The notes beneath the pieces were generated by a model, which saw only the letters and a program-made list of their open reading frames with translations, made no database searches and was not told where the DNA came from. The translations under genes were made by a program, and so were the position numbers. A stretch of DNA of 60,847 nucleotides from Ascidiaceihabitans sp. (lineage in GTDB: Bacteria; Pseudomonadota; Alphaproteobacteria; Rhodobacterales; Rhodobacteraceae): NCBI GenBank assembly GCA_028825475.1, contig JAPKAB010000015.1, positions 1-60,847 on the forward strand, in the 5' to 3' direction. Shown here in pieces: positions 19,656 through 29,442 of the stretch (its first letter is position 1; every line of letters begins with the position of its first letter).

Positions 19656-20462
19656 TTATCGCAACGCTTTTGACGGATCGATGCCAACTTGCTCACACAT
19701 ACGCGCCGCGTATGAACCTGGCAGTGGAGCGTTCTTTTCCCACCAAGGCTTCGTGCCATTCGTATAGAGATGAACTGACAGTGTGTTCTCAGTAAAGTGC
19801 CCCTCAACCCGTCCATGCGGATCATAGAATACATCGTTCAATTGGAACGGTACCGGATACAGCACATCACGGTCGCTGGCTTTTTCAAACTGCCCAGTTT
19901 GCTTGGCAAAGTAGGTAAACGCTTGAGGACCAAAAGCCGTACGCTCGGCATTATAAATGCGGGCCGCGTGTGACAGGCTTGTATCTTGGCGGTCATATTT
20001 CTTGCGTTGGTTTTTATTCCACCACGCTGGATAGTCAGGTAGATTGTCGTAATAGTCTAGCAACTGATCCATCAGTTCACATTCTTGGGGCATACCAACG
20101 ACACCACAATTCAATGCACCGGCCATGCCGTGACGGCCAAAGATGTATTCGTCGTCTTCTGGGAAAGGTTGATGACAGAACGCATCACAGTCAATCCAGA
20201 TCGCTCCTGTCTTTTGAATCATTTTATAACGGAAAACATTGGACAGGAAAGAAGCACTTGTTGCCTCAACCAATTCACGGTCCAAGTCCATAATCTCAGA
20301 TGCTGGACGGACTTCGATACCATCGGGCACGTTCGAAACAGTGTCAGCGCAATACAGAATGGTTTTATGACCCTGAACAACGTGCGACATCAGGCACAAT
20401 TGATTTAGGTAATGAAGCTTTTCGCCAATCCATAGGGATGCGACTGCGCGTCTTTCGCTCAT
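19656..20462 (-). CDS. GT32/TcdA-like glycosyltransferase
   Basis: This 268-residue protein resembles the DxD-containing sugar transferases related to alpha-1,4-glycosyltransferase and Och1 families. The metal/nucleotide-binding motif is WIDCDAF (about residue 90), preceded by FLSNVFRYKMIQKTGAIW, the usual lead-in. An NGTKPWW stretch near the C-terminus completes the pattern. It is probably co-transcribed with the GT/methyltransferase fusion downstream and divergent from another GT gene. Confidence 0.78.
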   Translation of the reverse strand: MSERRAVASLWIGEKLHYLNQLCLMSHVVQGHKTILYCADTVSNVPDGIEVRPASEIMDLDRELVEATSASFLSNVFRYKMIQKTGAIWIDCDAFCHQPFPEDDEYIFGRHGMAGALNCGVVGMPQECELMDQLLDYYDNLPDYPAWWNKNQRKKYDRQDTSLSHAARIYNAERTAFGPQAFTYFAKQTGQFEKASDRDVLYPVPFQLNDVFYDPHGRVEGHFTENTLSVHLYTNGTKPWWEKNAPLPGSYAARMCEQVGIDPSKALR

Positions 20463-20625
20463 ACTACTGTCCTCTTTAATGACACTTTTTCAGTGTTCGT
20501 TTCCTGCGTGTACGATAACGCAGCCAATTGGTTGTTGTAAACAAGGCTAAGAGCGTCAACGTTGACTTGTCTTCAACAGCGTGACAAAAAAATTATGCTA
20601 ACTCGCAACTTTTAGGAGCCGAAAC

Positions 20626-21645
20626 ATGAATATTCTGGCTGTTACATGTATGCGAAATGAAGGCCCCTATTGCATTGAATGGATTGCACATCACCGAGCT
20701 GCTGGTTTTACTCATTTTCTGATCTACACCCACGACTGTACCGATGGAACGGATGTCCTACTGGACTTGTTGCCAGGCGTGACACACGTTTCATTCGACG
20801 TCGTGGAAGACAAATCACCGCAGTGGCGCGCGATGCGATTGGCGGACAAACATCCCCTAATGGCCAAGACTGATTGGGCGATGTTCTTTGATTGCGACGA
20901 ATTTTTATGCCTTGAAGCTCCGTTCAAAACCGCCGCTGATCTCATTGAATCGGTTCCAGATGATACTGATGCCATAGCATTGCAGTGGCGGTTGTTCGGC
21001 TCATCGGGCGAAATCGATTGGGTGACGGGCCTGACAACCTCTCGCTTTACACGTGCAGCCCCATTGAATTTCACACTTCCAGCTGGGAATTTTTTCAAAA
21101 CATTGTACCAACCCGAAAAATTTCAGAAGGTAGGTGTTCATCGGCCTAAAAATAGAAATAAAGACGCACCAAAATGGGTTTTAGGTGGCACCCAATCCGC
21201 CCCGTCCACGTTCAATGAAGATGACAAACGGATCAATCTATTCGGACTGATAACGATGAAACCAAACGCATGGCTAAATCATTATTCGACCAAATCAGTC
21301 ACTGAGTTCATGATAAAACGTGACCGTGGATTACCTAACCGGCGAACCAAGACTATCGATCTTAGCTACTGGGCTGAACGAAATTTCAACACTATAACAG
21401 ATCAGACAATCGAGCATATGCTACTGTCCACATTGGATGAACACGAGCAGCTACTAGAGCTTAGTGGTGTTTCGGGAATGGTTCACAAAGCAGAAGGACT
21501 TCACAAAGAGAGTTTCGATCGACTTATGACGCAGCGTGATGCAGTCATGTTGTTTCTACATCTATCACTTCTGAGTGGCAGTGTAGCTCCAGGCCAAAAA
21601 GCCATCAACACGCATCTCAAACGGCTTTCTGCTGCAAAAGTCTGA
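20626..21645 (+). CDS. GT2/GT92-like glycosyltransferase
   Basis: This 339-residue protein is a paralogue of the N-terminal part of the 17832-19634 gene: it begins VTCMRNEGPYCIEWIAHHRAAG and carries the DxD motif as FDCDEFL (about residue 87) and LNHYSTKS (about 224). An aggag Shine-Dalgarno precedes the ATG. It lacks the methyltransferase-like domain. A 12-base-pair hairpin follows its stop. Confidence 0.82.
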   Translation: MNILAVTCMRNEGPYCIEWIAHHRAAGFTHFLIYTHDCTDGTDVLLDLLPGVTHVSFDVVEDKSPQWRAMRLADKHPLMAKTDWAMFFDCDEFLCLEAPFKTAADLIESVPDDTDAIALQWRLFGSSGEIDWVTGLTTSRFTRAAPLNFTLPAGNFFKTLYQPEKFQKVGVHRPKNRNKDAPKWVLGGTQSAPSTFNEDDKRINLFGLITMKPNAWLNHYSTKSVTEFMIKRDRGLPNRRTKTIDLSYWAERNFNTITDQTIEHMLLSTLDEHEQLLELSGVSGMVHKAEGLHKESFDRLMTQRDAVMLFLHLSLLSGSVAPGQKAINTHLKRLSAAKV

Positions 21646-21651
21646 GGCTGC

Positions 21652-21683
21652 GCTTGGACTGCCAAACACAAGGCAGTCCAAGC
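21652..21683. terminator. Hairpin between convergent genes
   Basis: A perfect 12-base stem (gcttggactgcc / ggcagtccaagc) with an 8-base loop sits between the converging glycosyltransferase and ABC ATPase genes. There is no clear T-run, but the position fits a bidirectional terminator. Confidence 0.65.
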
Positions 21684-21696
21684 AAGTAGTAGTATT

Positions 21697-22731
21697 TCAG
21701 AGGCGCAGGCCACTTTCAATGTCGAAATAATGAGCGAGCTCAGGATCGATTGTAAAGCCAATCATATCACCTTTAGCAGCCTCTGGCGGCTTCAAAGTCT
21801 TCGCGATGAACTCAACGCCAGTTTCAGAAATCAAGTGAACCAAAGCATATTCGCCCAAGTTTTCAACCAAATCCAAACGACCTTCAACAACAGCTTTTGC
21901 CTTAGTTGTTACAACCAGATGCTCAGGACGCATTCCGACATTCGTAGTCTCTGAAAGTGGGGCACCCAAGACTTTTGTCGCATTCGCAGAAAGATCTTTT
22001 GTAGAGAAGAAATTCATCTTCGGGCTACCAATGAACTGCGCAACAAAAGCATTAGCTGGGCGTTCATATAGCTCGATTGGTGAACCGACTTGTTCAATAC
22101 GGCCAGCACGAAGCACAACAATTTTGTCAGCCAATGTCATAGCCTCGACCTGATCATGTGTCACGTAGATCATTGTCGTCTGTAGGCGTTCATGCAGGCG
22201 CGCAATTTCCAAACGGGTTTGAACCCGCAACGCAGCGTCAAGGTTAGACAACGGCTCGTCGAACAAGAATACCTTAGGATCACGAACAATCGCGCGGCCA
22301 ATCGCAACACGTTGACGTTGACCACCGGATAAGTTGCGTGGGCTGCGGTCCAGGTAGTCAGTGATCTGCAAGATTTCAGCAGCTGCTTTAACACGACTGT
22401 CGATTTCAGCAGGATCTGTTTTTGCCTGCTTCAGGCCAAACGCCATGTTTTTATAAACAGTCATGTGCGGGTAAAGCGCATAAGACTGGAATACCATTGC
22501 GACACCGCGCTTTGATGCAGCTACGTCATTTACGACCTCATCACCAATCGCGACAGTCCCGTCAGAAATTTCTTCAAGGCCCGCGATCATGCGCAGCAAA
22601 GTTGATTTTCCACAGCCCGATGGGCCGACAAAAACAACGAACTCACCATCTTCAATATCAAGGTCAACGCCATGCATAACTTGCGTTTCACCATAGCTTT
22701 TGCGGACATCGCGTAGGGTTAGACCGGACAT
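21697..22731 (-). CDS. Polyol/sugar ABC transporter ATPase
   Basis: This 344-residue ATPase is of the MalK/UgpC/SmoK type. Walker [10 protein letters not shown] (about residue 37), the signature [14 protein letters not shown], Walker [14 protein letters not shown] and the switch His (YVTHDQ) are present, followed by a C-terminal TOBE/regulatory domain. It ends the operon and overlaps the mannitol dehydrogenase gene by 13 bases. Its partners are the permeases at 25.8-27.6 kb. Confidence 0.94.
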   Translation of the reverse strand: MSGLTLRDVRKSYGETQVMHGVDLDIEDGEFVVFVGPSGCGKSTLLRMIAGLEEISDGTVAIGDEVVNDVAASKRGVAMVFQSYALYPHMTVYKNMAFGLKQAKTDPAEIDSRVKAAAEILQITDYLDRSPRNLSGGQRQRVAIGRAIVRDPKVFLFDEPLSNLDAALRVQTRLEIARLHERLQTTMIYVTHDQVEAMTLADKIVVLRAGRIEQVGSPIELYERPANAFVAQFIGSPKMNFFSTKDLSANATKVLGAPLSETTNVGMRPEHLVVTTKAKAVVEGRLDLVENLGEYALVHLISETGVEFIAKTLKPPEAAKGDMIGFTIDPELAHYFDIESGLRL

Positions 22732-24140
22732 TTTAGCTCCAATTCTTTAATCTCACGTCGCAGGGTTTCGACGAATTCAGGATAGGTTTCAGGAAGGTCG
22801 CCCCAAAGCTGACGGTTAGTAAAAAACGCCTCAGTGCCTAACATGGCCTCAAGGTCGCTCCAGCCGGGTTCGACATAATTAAACGGGATTTTCCCAGCAG
22901 CAACATGGCGTGCAAAAACATACCAGCTGGCAATACTGCGAATGGCAAAAATCGGCAGGATACCCTGCGCGAAGCAGCCCGAAAGCGTTGGTCGGATGAA
23001 AATCGGAAACTTGGCCATTCCATCGGCGCAGATGCGCGCAATGGTATCTCCAATTGCTTGATTGCCAAAACGACGTTCAATCGCGACCACGTAATCTTCT
23101 TTTGAAAACGGAAGATCGATTCTGATAGCGGGTAACACTTCCTGGATTTCGAAATTCTGAAAGTGTTCGTTCAAGTGGGGAATACGCATGGCAGCATCAA
23201 AGGTTTCGACCCCTTCGAGCGCTGCCAGATATGCTAGCGCTGTATGACCACCGTTCAAAACACGAATTTTGGTCTCTTCGTAGGGATCTACATCAGACGT
23301 GACGATAACACCGGCTTGTGCCAAGTTCGGCATTTCGGCACCAGCACTATCCTGAAGCACCCATTGAATGAAATCTTCGGCCATGATGGGGGACGTAACG
23401 GCTTTGCCAACCAACAACGACAATTCAGGTCCAAGTTCGGCAGGGCTACGCGGTGTGATCCGGTCCACCATAGAACAAGGAAACGCGACATTTTTCTCAA
23501 CCCACTCAGCCAAAATCAGATCACCACAAGCAACCAAATAGGCCAGCAAATTGCGACGCAACATTTTACCATTTTGGCGAATATTATCACAGCACGCGAT
23601 TGTTAGCGCAGCACCGGTTTCAGCAGTTCGTTTGGTTAACCCGCCACGTAAATATCCGTAGACGCTTTGTGGCGTACCACCAGATAACTCCGCGCTAATA
23701 GTTGGATCAGAAAGACTCAAGTCTCCGTTCGGGTCAGTGTAGTAACCGCTCTCAGTGACTGTAATGGTAACCAAATGGACAGACGCTTTGGATAACAGCG
23801 CTTCCGCTTGAGCTGGTGCAACACTCCAATCTTCGAAGTGAACGTGTGGGCGGACTCGACGCAACGCAACTTCACCATCCGAGGAAATAGATTTTAAGTG
23901 ATATCCGTCGTGCGCTTTGATATCAGCAACCGCCGCATCAAAATGCGTCGTCTCAGTACCACGTAGGTTGACAGCAGCTATGCCCCAACGAAGATCATTG
24001 GAACAAGCCATATAGTCGTCAATATATACTGCCTGGTGTGCACGATGAAACGCACCAAAGCCCAAGTGGACGACACCAATCTGACAAGCTGAGCGATCAT
24101 ACTCTGTGGCGAAAATAGTGGTGTTTGCCGCATTGTTCAT
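22719..24140 (-). CDS. Mannitol dehydrogenase family protein (polyol dehydrogenase)
   Basis: This 473-residue long-chain polyol dehydrogenase (MtlK type) oxidises mannitol, arabitol or related polyols to ketoses with NAD. It shows the N-terminal [20 protein letters not shown] and the catalytic region [15 protein letters not shown] (Lys, Asn and His). Its place in an ABC importer operon supports use of the imported polyol. The exact polyol is not decided by sequence. Confidence 0.92.
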   Translation of the reverse strand: MNNAANTTIFATEYDRSACQIGVVHLGFGAFHRAHQAVYIDDYMACSNDLRWGIAAVNLRGTETTHFDAAVADIKAHDGYHLKSISSDGEVALRRVRPHVHFEDWSVAPAQAEALLSKASVHLVTITVTESGYYTDPNGDLSLSDPTISAELSGGTPQSVYGYLRGGLTKRTAETGAALTIACCDNIRQNGKMLRRNLLAYLVACGDLILAEWVEKNVAFPCSMVDRITPRSPAELGPELSLLVGKAVTSPIMAEDFIQWVLQDSAGAEMPNLAQAGVIVTSDVDPYEETKIRVLNGGHTALAYLAALEGVETFDAAMRIPHLNEHFQNFEIQEVLPAIRIDLPFSKEDYVVAIERRFGNQAIGDTIARICADGMAKFPIFIRPTLSGCFAQGILPIFAIRSIASWYVFARHVAAGKIPFNYVEPGWSDLEAMLGTEAFFTNRQLWGDLPETYPEFVETLRREIKELELKCPV

Positions 24141-25030
24141 CAGCTCTTCTCCAATTGCGGTGCAAGATCTTTGCGCGCTGTTTCGCGATATTCAGAAGGG
24201 GTCATACCCTTCATTTTCAAAAAGTGCCTATTAAAGTTGGCCAGATTTTTAAAACCCGCCGACTGCGAGATCATGATGATCTGATCGTCAGATGCATATA
24301 GCATTCCGCAAGCCTCACCGATGCGAATCCTATTTAAGAATTCGACAAAGCTGTGGCCAGTTACAGTTTGAAAATTACGGCTGAAGGTAATCTCAGTCAT
24401 GCCTGCCATTTTCGCAGCCTCACTTACTGAAAGTGCTTCGCTAAATTCTTTGACGATGTAATCCACGACTTCAGCAATACGCGCATGTTTGCTCCCACCT
24501 TGCGGCTGGATCAACTTTGCAACTGATAGAGTTTTCTTTTCGGCATGTTCATTTAGGCGCACGAGGAACCTGACAAAGGACAAGATGCGTTCGGCACCTT
24601 TATTGTCACGGATAGCTTCCATGTGGCCACGTGCAAACGTTGGATTGAAACCTTCAAAAATAATACCCGATTGCGCCAGTTGCAAAAGCTGCAAAACCTG
24701 TGAAAATTCGGGAAAGCCTTCAGCTAATTTCTCAACGCTTTCGTGACTAAACTGAACCAACATATCGCGCGTTGAAACCGGCTTTGACCAGATTTTATCT
24801 GTGACCCAGTTGTGCGGCAGGTTTGGGCCCGTCATGAAAAGGTCACCCGCTTTAAAATCACCGATGTGATCTCCCACAAATGCCTTACCACGGGTTTCAG
24901 TAATCAGGTGCAATTCATACTCTTCATGGGCATGCCAGCGACACAGGTCATTCGGCCACCCATGTTGTAGGTAGCGAATTGACCGTGTACTGCGGTCCAC
25001 CATTTCGATTTCTGGGGCAATTATTGACAT
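24140..25030 (-). CDS. AraC-family transcriptional regulator
   Basis: An N-terminal cupin-like sensor domain (CRWHAHEEYELHLI, GDLFMTGPNLPHNW) is joined to a C-terminal double helix-turn-helix (ALSVSEAAKMAGMTEITFSRNFQ and GMTPSEYRE). I prefer the Met at 25030 (MSIIAPEIE), just past the stop of the SDR gene; a longer start at 25063 would overlap that gene. It is encoded inside the operon it likely controls. Confidence 0.9.
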   Translation of the reverse strand: MSIIAPEIEMVDRSTRSIRYLQHGWPNDLCRWHAHEEYELHLITETRGKAFVGDHIGDFKAGDLFMTGPNLPHNWVTDKIWSKPVSTRDMLVQFSHESVEKLAEGFPEFSQVLQLLQLAQSGIIFEGFNPTFARGHMEAIRDNKGAERILSFVRFLVRLNEHAEKKTLSVAKLIQPQGGSKHARIAEVVDYIVKEFSEALSVSEAAKMAGMTEITFSRNFQTVTGHSFVEFLNRIRIGEACGMLYASDDQIIMISQSAGFKNLANFNRHFLKMKGMTPSEYRETARKDLAPQLEKS

Positions 25031-25034
25031 CTGA

Positions 25035-25799
25035 TCACCGCAGCACGTTGCCACCATCGACACCGATGGTTTGTGCGGTCAAATAGGAAGACTGCTCGCT
25101 TGCGAGGAATACTGCAGCACGTGCAACATCGTCAGGTGAACCCATATAACCAAGTGGTACAGCCTCACCGACTTCACGTTTTTTTTGGCCAATTTCTTTG
25201 TTCTCAAACTTCGCAAAGAGCGCATCAACGGTCGCCCACATTGGCGTATCGATCACACCAGGGCTAATTGCATTCACACGAATCTTATGGGGTGCTAAAG
25301 CAAGAGCTGTGGATTGAGTGTAGCTAATGACTGCAGCCTTTGTTGCACAGTAGTGCGCCACCAAAGCTTCACCGCGATGTCCTGCTTGTGACGCCAAATT
25401 AATGATAGAACCTAGCTGTTTTTGCTCTACCATAGACTTAGCGCAGGCCTGCATGATTGCGTAAAATGCACGGACGTTAACGCCAAACAACTTATCCTGC
25501 TGGACCAAATCTCCTGCATCCAAAACACTACCCATCGCGAAAAGCGCGGCGTTGTTAAAGAGCACGTCCGGCTTGATCTCAGCAATCCAATCGCAGCAAC
25601 CGCTGAGATCGTCATCACTCAAAAGATCAAACCGTTTGTAGGTTGCAGCGCCATCGAAAGCGTCAGTAATATCCGTTGCGTAGACTGTAGCACCTAGTGC
25701 AGAAAAGTGTGCGACTGCACTGGCACCGATGCCACCAGATGCACCAGTGACCAGACAAACTTTGCCTGTCAGATCTGTTGGTGCAGCGCAAAAGGTCAC
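25035..25799 (-). CDS. Short-chain dehydrogenase/reductase in polyol operon
   Basis: This classical SDR has the NAD-binding TGASGGIG motif, the Asn/Ser region NLASQAGH, the catalytic YCATKAA and the PGVIDTPMW loop. I set the start at the GTG at 25799, which overlaps the permease stop (GTGA); the longer open frame to 25850 would run into the permease gene. It is probably a polyol or sugar dehydrogenase like SmoS of Rhodobacter; the substrate is not certain. Confidence 0.87.
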   Translation of the reverse strand: MTFCAAPTDLTGKVCLVTGASGGIGASAVAHFSALGATVYATDITDAFDGAATYKRFDLLSDDDLSGCCDWIAEIKPDVLFNNAALFAMGSVLDAGDLVQQDKLFGVNVRAFYAIMQACAKSMVEQKQLGSIINLASQAGHRGEALVAHYCATKAAVISYTQSTALALAPHKIRVNAISPGVIDTPMWATVDALFAKFENKEIGQKKREVGEAVPLGYMGSPDDVARAAVFLASEQSSYLTAQTIGVDGGNVLR

Positions 25800-26632
25800 T
25801 TGACCGCTCCGAATGTAAGGCCTGCAACAAGCTGCTTCTGACAGAACCAACCAAGGATAACGATAGGTGCAACAGCAGCTGTTGATACGGCCGCCAAACG
25901 ACCAAAGAATAGACCTTCTGGTGCACGGTTGCCTTCAATCAACGTAGACAATGTTGCAGCGTCGATGGTTGTTAAACGAACTGTCCAATAAGCTTCATTC
26001 CAGCAGAAGATGAACGTCAGCAACGCAGTAGACGCGATACCACCCCAAGCAAGGGGAATAAGAATGTCTTTGATTTCACCCCATGTGCTGACGCCGTCCA
26101 TTTTGCCTGCTTCGATGATTTCTTTCGGGATTTCCTTGAAGTAGGTGAACAACATCCAGACTACGATTGGCAAATTAATCAGGCACAGCACCAAGATCAC
26201 CAAAAAGTGCGTGTCATAGATACCAAGCATGTTTTTCGTCAGGAATGTCATCGGATACAGAACAGCAGCAGCCGGCAACATTTTGGTAGAGAGCATCCAC
26301 ATCAAGATATCTTTGGTATGACGGCTTGGATTGAATGCCATAGCGTAAGCCGCTGGAACACCAACCACTAAAGCGAACAAAGTAGCGAAGCTAGAAGTGA
26401 TGACTGAATTTGTCGCAAAGCGCCAATAATCATAATTTTGCGTCATATTGGTGTAATTTTCGAGCGTGGGTGTGAAGAAGAACAAGAATTCTGGCTTCAC
26501 TGCGTCGGCGTCCGTTTTAAAGCTGGTGAATACCAACCAAAAAATTGGAAAGAAGAAAACCAATGCTATGATCCAAGCCAGTGCAGGCCAAAGAACATTG
26601 CCAAGTTTTGAGTTTTGAGAAACTGTTGCCAT
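25796..26632 (-). CDS. Polyol/sugar ABC transporter permease (MalG-like)
   Basis: This 278-residue inner-membrane permease has six hydrophobic segments and the EAA loop AGKMDGVSTWGEIKDILIPLAWGGI, which contacts the ATPase. It resembles SmoG/MalG permeases. Eleven bases separate it from the other permease gene upstream. Confidence 0.92.
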   Translation of the reverse strand: MATVSQNSKLGNVLWPALAWIIALVFFFPIFWLVFTSFKTDADAVKPEFLFFFTPTLENYTNMTQNYDYWRFATNSVITSSFATLFALVVGVPAAYAMAFNPSRHTKDILMWMLSTKMLPAAAVLYPMTFLTKNMLGIYDTHFLVILVLCLINLPIVVWMLFTYFKEIPKEIIEAGKMDGVSTWGEIKDILIPLAWGGIASTALLTFIFCWNEAYWTVRLTTIDAATLSTLIEGNRAPEGLFFGRLAAVSTAAVAPIVILGWFCQKQLVAGLTFGAVK

Positions 26633-26643
26633 TGTCTTGTTCC

Positions 26644-27582
26644 TTAATCCATCAAACTCTTGCCAACCATACGCAACAAGAAGATTGCGATGATATTGGC
26701 AAGGATAACTGCGAAGATACCTGTAGCACTCGCTGCACCGATGTTGTTGTTGGTAAACTCACCGATCAAATAGGGCAGGTTTTTGTTACCGCTGCCGCGA
26801 CTTACAATTTCAATCTCAGCGTATAGAGAAAGGTGAAAGATTGATTGGATCATCACGACGATCGCAATTGGACGCGCCAAATGTGGAACCGTCAGATTGA
26901 TGAACTGCGACCATGGGGACGCACCATCAAGTGTCGCAGCTTCTTTTTGAGACTCATCTTCGGACTGTAAAGACGTCATGAAGATTAATACTGCAAATGG
27001 CGTCCATTGCCATGCGACCATCATGATCACCGCATAGGCTGATGTCTGCGTCGCTCGAAACGATATAGGTTCGAACGTCGGCCAGAGGTTGAAAAAGACA
27101 CCAAGCACAGGAAAGTCACGCAGACCGTCGATCATATCGTTGATACTACCAACGGCGATCCCTTGAAGACCCAACACTGGGTCCAAAATCATGTTGATCC
27201 AAAGTACTGCGTTTACGGCAGGCATCACAAAGAATGGAGAAATCAAGAGAACCCGTACAATGCCGCGACCCGGGAAGGATTTGTTGATCAGGACAGCGAT
27301 GCCAAGTCCAAGAACAACTGTGAGTACGAGAATACTGGTAACGATGAAGACGGAGTTCTGGATAGCGAACCAAAAATCTTTGGCATCCAGAACGTATTTA
27401 TAGTTCCCGAAGCCGCGCCAGTTGCTGAGGGAAGGAGACATCCACTCAGGGCGTATTGAGCTATTCAAAACATAGCGTATGAAAGAAAAGTACAGCGTCA
27501 TGCTGAGGGGAACGAGCATCCAGATGAGCAACAAGATAACTGCTGGAGTCTGGAGTATGCGGGGGAGCGTTCTATTGGACAT
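26644..27582 (-). CDS. Polyol/sugar ABC transporter permease (MalF-like)
   Basis: This 312-residue permease has six hydrophobic segments and an EAA loop, EAATLDGASPWSQFINLTVPHL. It resembles SmoF/MalF-type partners and pairs with the gene downstream. A 172-base gap with a stable hairpin separates it from the binding-protein gene. Confidence 0.92.
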   Translation of the reverse strand: MSNRTLPRILQTPAVILLLIWMLVPLSMTLYFSFIRYVLNSSIRPEWMSPSLSNWRGFGNYKYVLDAKDFWFAIQNSVFIVTSILVLTVVLGLGIAVLINKSFPGRGIVRVLLISPFFVMPAVNAVLWINMILDPVLGLQGIAVGSINDMIDGLRDFPVLGVFFNLWPTFEPISFRATQTSAYAVIMMVAWQWTPFAVLIFMTSLQSEDESQKEAATLDGASPWSQFINLTVPHLARPIAIVVMIQSIFHLSLYAEIEIVSRGSGNKNLPYLIGEFTNNNIGAASATGIFAVILANIIAIFLLRMVGKSLMD

Positions 27583-27706
27583 GGCTCAAGTAACCCTTGC
27601 GAAGCGGTGGTTTCATTAAGTGCGAATATTGGCGGATGTTCGTCTGTAGAGGCGATAGTTTTGTAAGTGGCCGTCAGCCCAGAGGAACGAAAATTCTAGT
27701 GAAAGA

Positions 27707-27736
27707 TAGGGCCCGATGATTTCCCACCGGGCCCTA
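27707..27736 (-). terminator. Stable hairpin after binding-protein gene
   Basis: A 9-base perfect stem (tagggcccg / cgggcccta) with a 12-base loop lies 20 bases past the binding-protein stop and before the permease genes. Such structures often stabilise the binding-protein mRNA and reduce read-through; that role is inferred. Confidence 0.6.
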
Positions 27737-27755
27737 CTTTATTTAGCTAGATAGC

Positions 27756-29048
27756 TTAGTAGTAGCCCGCTTCAGACATGATTGCGTCTGCTGCTGCTTG
27801 TGACGCAGCCAAAGCTTCGTCTACAGATTTCGCGCCGGACAATGCCGCTGCGATTTCTTGTGCTACTGCTGAACCAACTTCTGGGAACTCAGGAATAGCT
27901 GCGAATTGAACACCTACGTATGGCTTGATGTCTGTAGCTGCTGGAGCTGCAGATTCAATCGCTGCCATCTCAGCTGCTGCGAATTTCGCAACTGCTTGGA
28001 ACTCAGGGATCGCATATGTTGACGCACGTGTACCTGTTGGAACAGAACCCCAACCGAAGTCTGGGTGGTTACCTACAGCTTGGATGTACGCTTTAGATGT
28101 TGCCCACTCGATGAAGTCGTGTGCAGCTTCTGAGTTTGGTGAACCAGTTGGAACAGCCATTGCCCATGCCCACAACCAGTTCGCGCCCACTGGGTTACCA
28201 GCGTTTGGTGACTGTGCGTAAGCAACGTTGTCGTTTTCTAGGAATGATGCAGCGATAGTCGCATCGATCCACATGCCGCACTTGTCTTCGTTGTACAAAG
28301 CCAAGATCTCGTTGAAGGAGTTACCTTCTGAGCCTGGAGGGCCGTAGTTACCCAATAGATCAACGTAGAAGTTGATCGCAGCTTTCCACTCGTCTGACTC
28401 AAGAGCTGGACGCATGTCAGCGTCGAACCAAGCGCCACCGAATGAGTTAACAACAGTCGTTACGAACGCCATGTTGTCGCCCCAACCTGGCTTACCGCGC
28501 AAACATGCACCGTAAACGCCGTTGTCTGGGTCGTGCATTGCAGCAGCTGCTGCTTTTACGTTGTCCCATGAGTCGTTGTCAGCGATTGTTACGCCAGCAG
28601 CTTCAGTTAGGTCCTTGCGATACATAACCATTGAAGACTCACCATAGAATGGTGCTGCATAAAGCGTACCTTCGTGTGACAAACCATTGCGCATTGCTGG
28701 CAGCATGTCGTCAACGTCGTACTCTGCGCCGAACTCAAGTGGTTCGATCCAGCCAGCAGCGCCCCAGATTGGTGCTTCTTGCATGCCGATGTTGATGATG
28801 TCGTACTGTCCACCACCGGTTGCTGTGTCAGATGTTACTTGCTCACGAAGAACGCCTTCTTCTAGAGATACCCAGTTAAGAGCAACGCCAGTGTCAGCAG
28901 TGTAAGCTTCAGCAACTTTTTGCATGTTGATCATGTGACCGTTGTTCACGATCGCGATTGTCAACTCAGTGTGACCGTCAGCTGCTGCAACAGAAGCACT
29001 TGCGATGCCCATTGCTAGACCAAGGGCCGTATTACGTAGAGATGTCAT
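27756..29048 (-). CDS. Polyol/sugar ABC transporter substrate-binding protein
   Basis: This periplasmic binding protein (430 residues from the Met at 29048) has a signal peptide ending near ASASVAAADG. The mature part resembles SmoE-type extracellular solute-binding family 1 proteins (TAIVNNGHMINMQKVAEAY, later TSKAYIQAVGNHPDFGWGSVP). I chose the internal Met because it begins the signal sequence and has a ggagg Shine-Dalgarno; the open frame extends to 29123. It is the first gene of the polyol operon. Confidence 0.92.
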   Translation of the reverse strand: MTSLRNTALGLAMGIASASVAAADGHTELTIAIVNNGHMINMQKVAEAYTADTGVALNWVSLEEGVLREQVTSDTATGGGQYDIINIGMQEAPIWGAAGWIEPLEFGAEYDVDDMLPAMRNGLSHEGTLYAAPFYGESSMVMYRKDLTEAAGVTIADNDSWDNVKAAAAAMHDPDNGVYGACLRGKPGWGDNMAFVTTVVNSFGGAWFDADMRPALESDEWKAAINFYVDLLGNYGPPGSEGNSFNEILALYNEDKCGMWIDATIAASFLENDNVAYAQSPNAGNPVGANWLWAWAMAVPTGSPNSEAAHDFIEWATSKAYIQAVGNHPDFGWGSVPTGTRASTYAIPEFQAVAKFAAAEMAAIESAAPAATDIKPYVGVQFAAIPEFPEVGSAVAQEIAAALSGAKSVDEALAASQAAADAIMSEAGYY

Positions 29049-29392
29049 GTTAGTCCTCCCAAAAAAGATTACAGATTCGTCTTTCTGCGCACCCAAACTG
29101 CGCGATTCTTTCTGTCCGCGCAAATACTATAGGGGCAAAAACACATACGTTTCCATCATATTCGAGAGATATTTTCCCTATTAGCAGTTGGAAAACAAAG
29201 TTGAAGTGCTTAACTTGTACGCGTGATGCAGGGGCAAATGATGCCGAATTCGCATACATTGCTAGCTGTTGCAAAACAAAGCACAAAAACTGGTAGATTG
29301 TTGGAATCTTGAGGAAAACTTCATACTATTGAAGCCCAACGGCCAGGATCTCTACCCTGATTCCTTAGACGGTGATCAATACGCCGCTAGAA
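29049..29392. promoter_or_regulatory. Upstream region of the polyol operon
   Basis: This 344-base stretch lies between the transaldolase terminator and the binding-protein gene, so it should hold the operon promoter and AraC-regulator sites. I could not point to a specific operator. Confidence 0.4.
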
Positions 29393-29433
29393 ATTTCACC
29401 TCATTGCCTAAGATCCAAGCAATGAGGTGAAAT
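29393..29433 (-). terminator. Long-stem terminator after transaldolase
   Basis: A perfect 15-base stem (atttcacctcattgc / gcaatgaggtgaaat) with an 11-base loop lies 9 bases past the transaldolase stop. The A/T ends of the stem could provide the U-tract. Confidence 0.7.
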
Positions 29434-29442
29434 CATTTACGA

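Noticed and set aside
25800..25850. Longer start for the SDR gene
   Set aside because: It would be read inside the permease gene; the GTG at 25799 overlaps the permease stop and fits the SDR N-terminus.
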